The position numbers and the translations under genes were made by a program. A DNA stretch of 64,000 bases from Promineifilum sp. Its GTDB lineage: Bacteria; Chloroflexota; Anaerolineae; Promineifilales; Promineifilaceae. The stretch spans positions 1 through 64,000 of the forward strand of contig JACKBY010000008.1 of assembly GCA_020634335.1 (NCBI GenBank), in the 5' to 3' direction. This document shows positions 62,509 through 64,000 of the stretch, piece after piece. The notes below the pieces were generated by a model, which was not told the origin of the DNA, ran no database searches, and was given only the letters and a program-made list of their open reading frames with translations. The stretch's first letter is position 1, and each line of letters begins with the position of its first letter.

Positions 62509-63489
62509 CTATCGCTGATAGTCAAATATAACCTTGCTGCCATCCTGCCCCAGATTGAAGGGCAGTTCTTGGAGCATGTGTAATTGGGTACGCAGATGCT
62601 CTTGCCGGCCGGGCGGACAATAGAGCAACAAAAAGCCGCCACCACCCGCACCGGCGATCTTGCCTCCGGTGGCCCCGGCCGCGCGAGCGAGCTTGTACAG
62701 ATCATCAACGTCGCTATTGCTGATCTTGCTGGCGAGTTGCTTCTTGAGCACCCAGCTTTCGTGGAGCAAGTCGCCGATGGCATCGACATCGCCCTTTTGT
62801 AGCTTGTCGCAGGCGGTGTGGGCGATGCCTTTCATATCTTCCAGCACAGACTCCTTCGAGCGAATGTTGGATTGCTGTTCCGACAGGATGGAATCGGCCT
62901 TGCGAGTGACACCGGTGTAGAAGAGCAGCAGGTTATGGTTGAGCTGGCGCTTGGTGGCCGGGTCCAGTTCAATACGCCTGCTGCGCACCTCGCCGTTGCC
63001 GGGCATGAATTCCATGAAGCGCAACCCGCCATATGCGGCGATGTACTGATCCTGAATGCCGATGGGCTTGCCAAGCACGTCGATCTCGATGTGGCAAGCG
63101 CCTTTCGCCAATTGCTCGGCCATAATCAACTCGCGATTCAGGGCATACATGGCGTGCAGCGCGCCCACGGTGACGGTGCTGGACGATCCCAGGCCGGAAC
63201 CCTCGGAGGGAATATCGCCCATCGTGGTGATCTCGACACCATGGTCGATACCCGTCAGACGAAACGATTCGCGGATCAGCTCGTGGTTGATCTGATCCAC
63301 GGAATCGACCAGTTCGGTATGGGTGTAGCCGACACGCAGCTTGTCATCGAAACGGCGCTTGATAGTGACGAAGATATACTTGTCGATGGCCGAGGTCAGC
63401 ACGCAGCCGCCATGCTCCAGGTAGTAACCCGGAAAATCGGTGCCGCCGCCGAACAGGCTGGTTCGCAGCGGGGTTTGCACAATAATCAT
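62509..63489 (-). CDS. hddA: D-glycero-D-manno-heptose 7-phosphate kinase (GHMP family)
   Basis: 326 aa. The GHMP signature is PSEGSGLGSSSTVTVGAL (about 94-111), with RTSLFGGGTDFPGYY near the start and the C-terminal GKIAGAGGGGFLLLY. The pattern fits HddA, which phosphorylates C1 with alpha configuration and leads to GDP-heptose, rather than HldE. With gmhA and gmhB the only step not surely identified is the nucleotidyltransferase. Confidence 0.92.
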   Translation of the reverse strand: MIIVQTPLRTSLFGGGTDFPGYYLEHGGCVLTSAIDKYIFVTIKRRFDDKLRVGYTHTELVDSVDQINHELIRESFRLTGIDHGVEITTMGDIPSEGSGLGSSSTVTVGALHAMYALNRELIMAEQLAKGACHIEIDVLGKPIGIQDQYIAAYGGLRFMEFMPGNGEVRSRRIELDPATKRQLNHNLLLFYTGVTRKADSILSEQQSNIRSKESVLEDMKGIAHTACDKLQKGDVDAIGDLLHESWVLKKQLASKISNSDVDDLYKLARAAGATGGKIAGAGGGGFLLLYCPPGRQEHLRTQLHMLQELPFNLGQDGSKVIFDYQR

Positions 63490-63549
63490 AAACTGAACTC
63501 CTGAAGTTGGTGTTGGCCGAACGCGGCCGGCCCTATGACCGACGGCGCA

Positions 63550-64000
63550 TCAGGCATCGCGCAACAGCAAGTTGCGGCCGAGCCGTCGCCGGTTCTTGAC
63601 CATCCAGTATCCCATGTAGAGATAGCAGGAAGCGCGATCCGTCAGCCCGACCGGCGAACGCTCGATGGAACGAATGTGCTCGCGCAACAGCCGCCACTGT
63701 GGAAAGGTGATCTTGCCCGCCCGGCGTGGATCGTACCAGGCTTGCTGGGCCTGGGGCGATTTATTCCCGCCCCAGGATTGCTCTTCGTGGAAGCGGTAGA
63801 AGAACAGATGCTCCGGGACTTCGTAGAACTTGCCGAGCAGGCTGAGTTCGCTTAACAGCGGCCGGTCGGAGCCGGCGTATTTGCCGATGAGCCGGGTGCG
63901 GCCGAGCACGTCGCGGCGCATCAAGCCGAAGACGGCCACTACCGGATGCGGATCGAGCACGAATTCATAGAATCGCTCGCGCGGCGCGGGGGCGCTGAAA
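63550..64000 (-). CDS. Glycosyltransferase family 2, C-terminal part (cut by window edge)
   Basis: The frame is open to the edge of the window (first visible residues FSAPAPRERFYEFVLDPHP). The block VFGLMRRDVLGRTRLIGK, then YAGSDRPLLSELSLLGKF and EVPEHLFFYRFHEEQS, is the donor/acceptor half of GT2 enzymes found in polysaccharide clusters. About 60 nt upstream of hddA on the same strand. N-terminus and GT-A DxD motif are outside the window. Confidence 0.85.
   Translation of the reverse strand, partial: FSAPAPRERFYEFVLDPHPVVAVFGLMRRDVLGRTRLIGKYAGSDRPLLSELSLLGKFYEVPEHLFFYRFHEEQSWGGNKSPQAQQAWYDPRRAGKITFPQWRLLREHIRSIERSPVGLTDRASCYLYMGYWMVKNRRRLGRNLLLRDA

Overview
This window reads as a G+C-rich chromosome segment (roughly 60% by eye) of a Chloroflexota bacterium, probably Anaerolineae or Ardenticatenia-like. 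The clues are large secreted proteins built from divergent InlB B-repeats and DUF1349-like domains, Thr/Pro/Ala-rich linkers, short C-terminal LPLVI-type tails, intergenic palindromes, and a glycan locus with no lipid A genes. The taxonomy is inference. I saw no rRNA, tRNA, CRISPR array, insertion sequence or phage genes.

1-25.5 kb is mostly housekeeping and stand-alone genes: the start of a lysine 2,3-aminomutase gene, a decayed MNT/HEPN toxin-antitoxin pair, an FtsX/MacB-type ABC exporter whose ATPase carries two cyclic-nucleotide-binding-like domains, panD, a P1/DmpA-type aminopeptidase, a DDAH-like hydrolase, a small metzincin-like protein, pcm, a dolichol/phytol-kinase-like membrane protein, a PfkB kinase, a three-gene operon with two SPFH (band 7) proteins, a first sugar group (GT4 glycosyltransferase, CDP-glucose 4,6-dehydratase, VanZ-LamG protein), then pgl, glk, a DUF427 protein, an ECF sigma/anti-sigma pair, an endonuclease III homologue, an orphan N6-adenine methyltransferase and an unknown protein.

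25.5-56.1 kb is the distinctive part: five very large exported proteins (about 840-1640 aa) and one FG-GAP repeat protein, interleaved with three sulfotransferase-type genes and a CDP-sugar group (glucose-1-phosphate cytidylyltransferase, NAD-dependent epimerase/dehydratase, C-methyltransferase). The five share a module not described as such in what I know: a DUF1349-like domain with one N-terminal Cys followed directly by an InlB repeat with one Cys (7 of 7 copies), and all end in a short hydrophobic Pro-containing tail. Four of the five have a strong hairpin just after the stop codon.

56.3-64 kb is a polysaccharide cluster on the minus strand: flippase, GT4, nucleotidyltransferase, galE, gmhB, gmhA, hddA and a partial GT2. 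It fits synthesis of a nucleotide-activated D-glycero-D-manno-heptose and export of a heptose-containing glycan.

The working hypothesis is that the region encodes a cell-surface matrix or sheath: sulfated, branched-sugar and heptose-containing glycans together with giant disulfide-stabilised repeat proteins. Gene order and family knowledge support this; no function is demonstrated.
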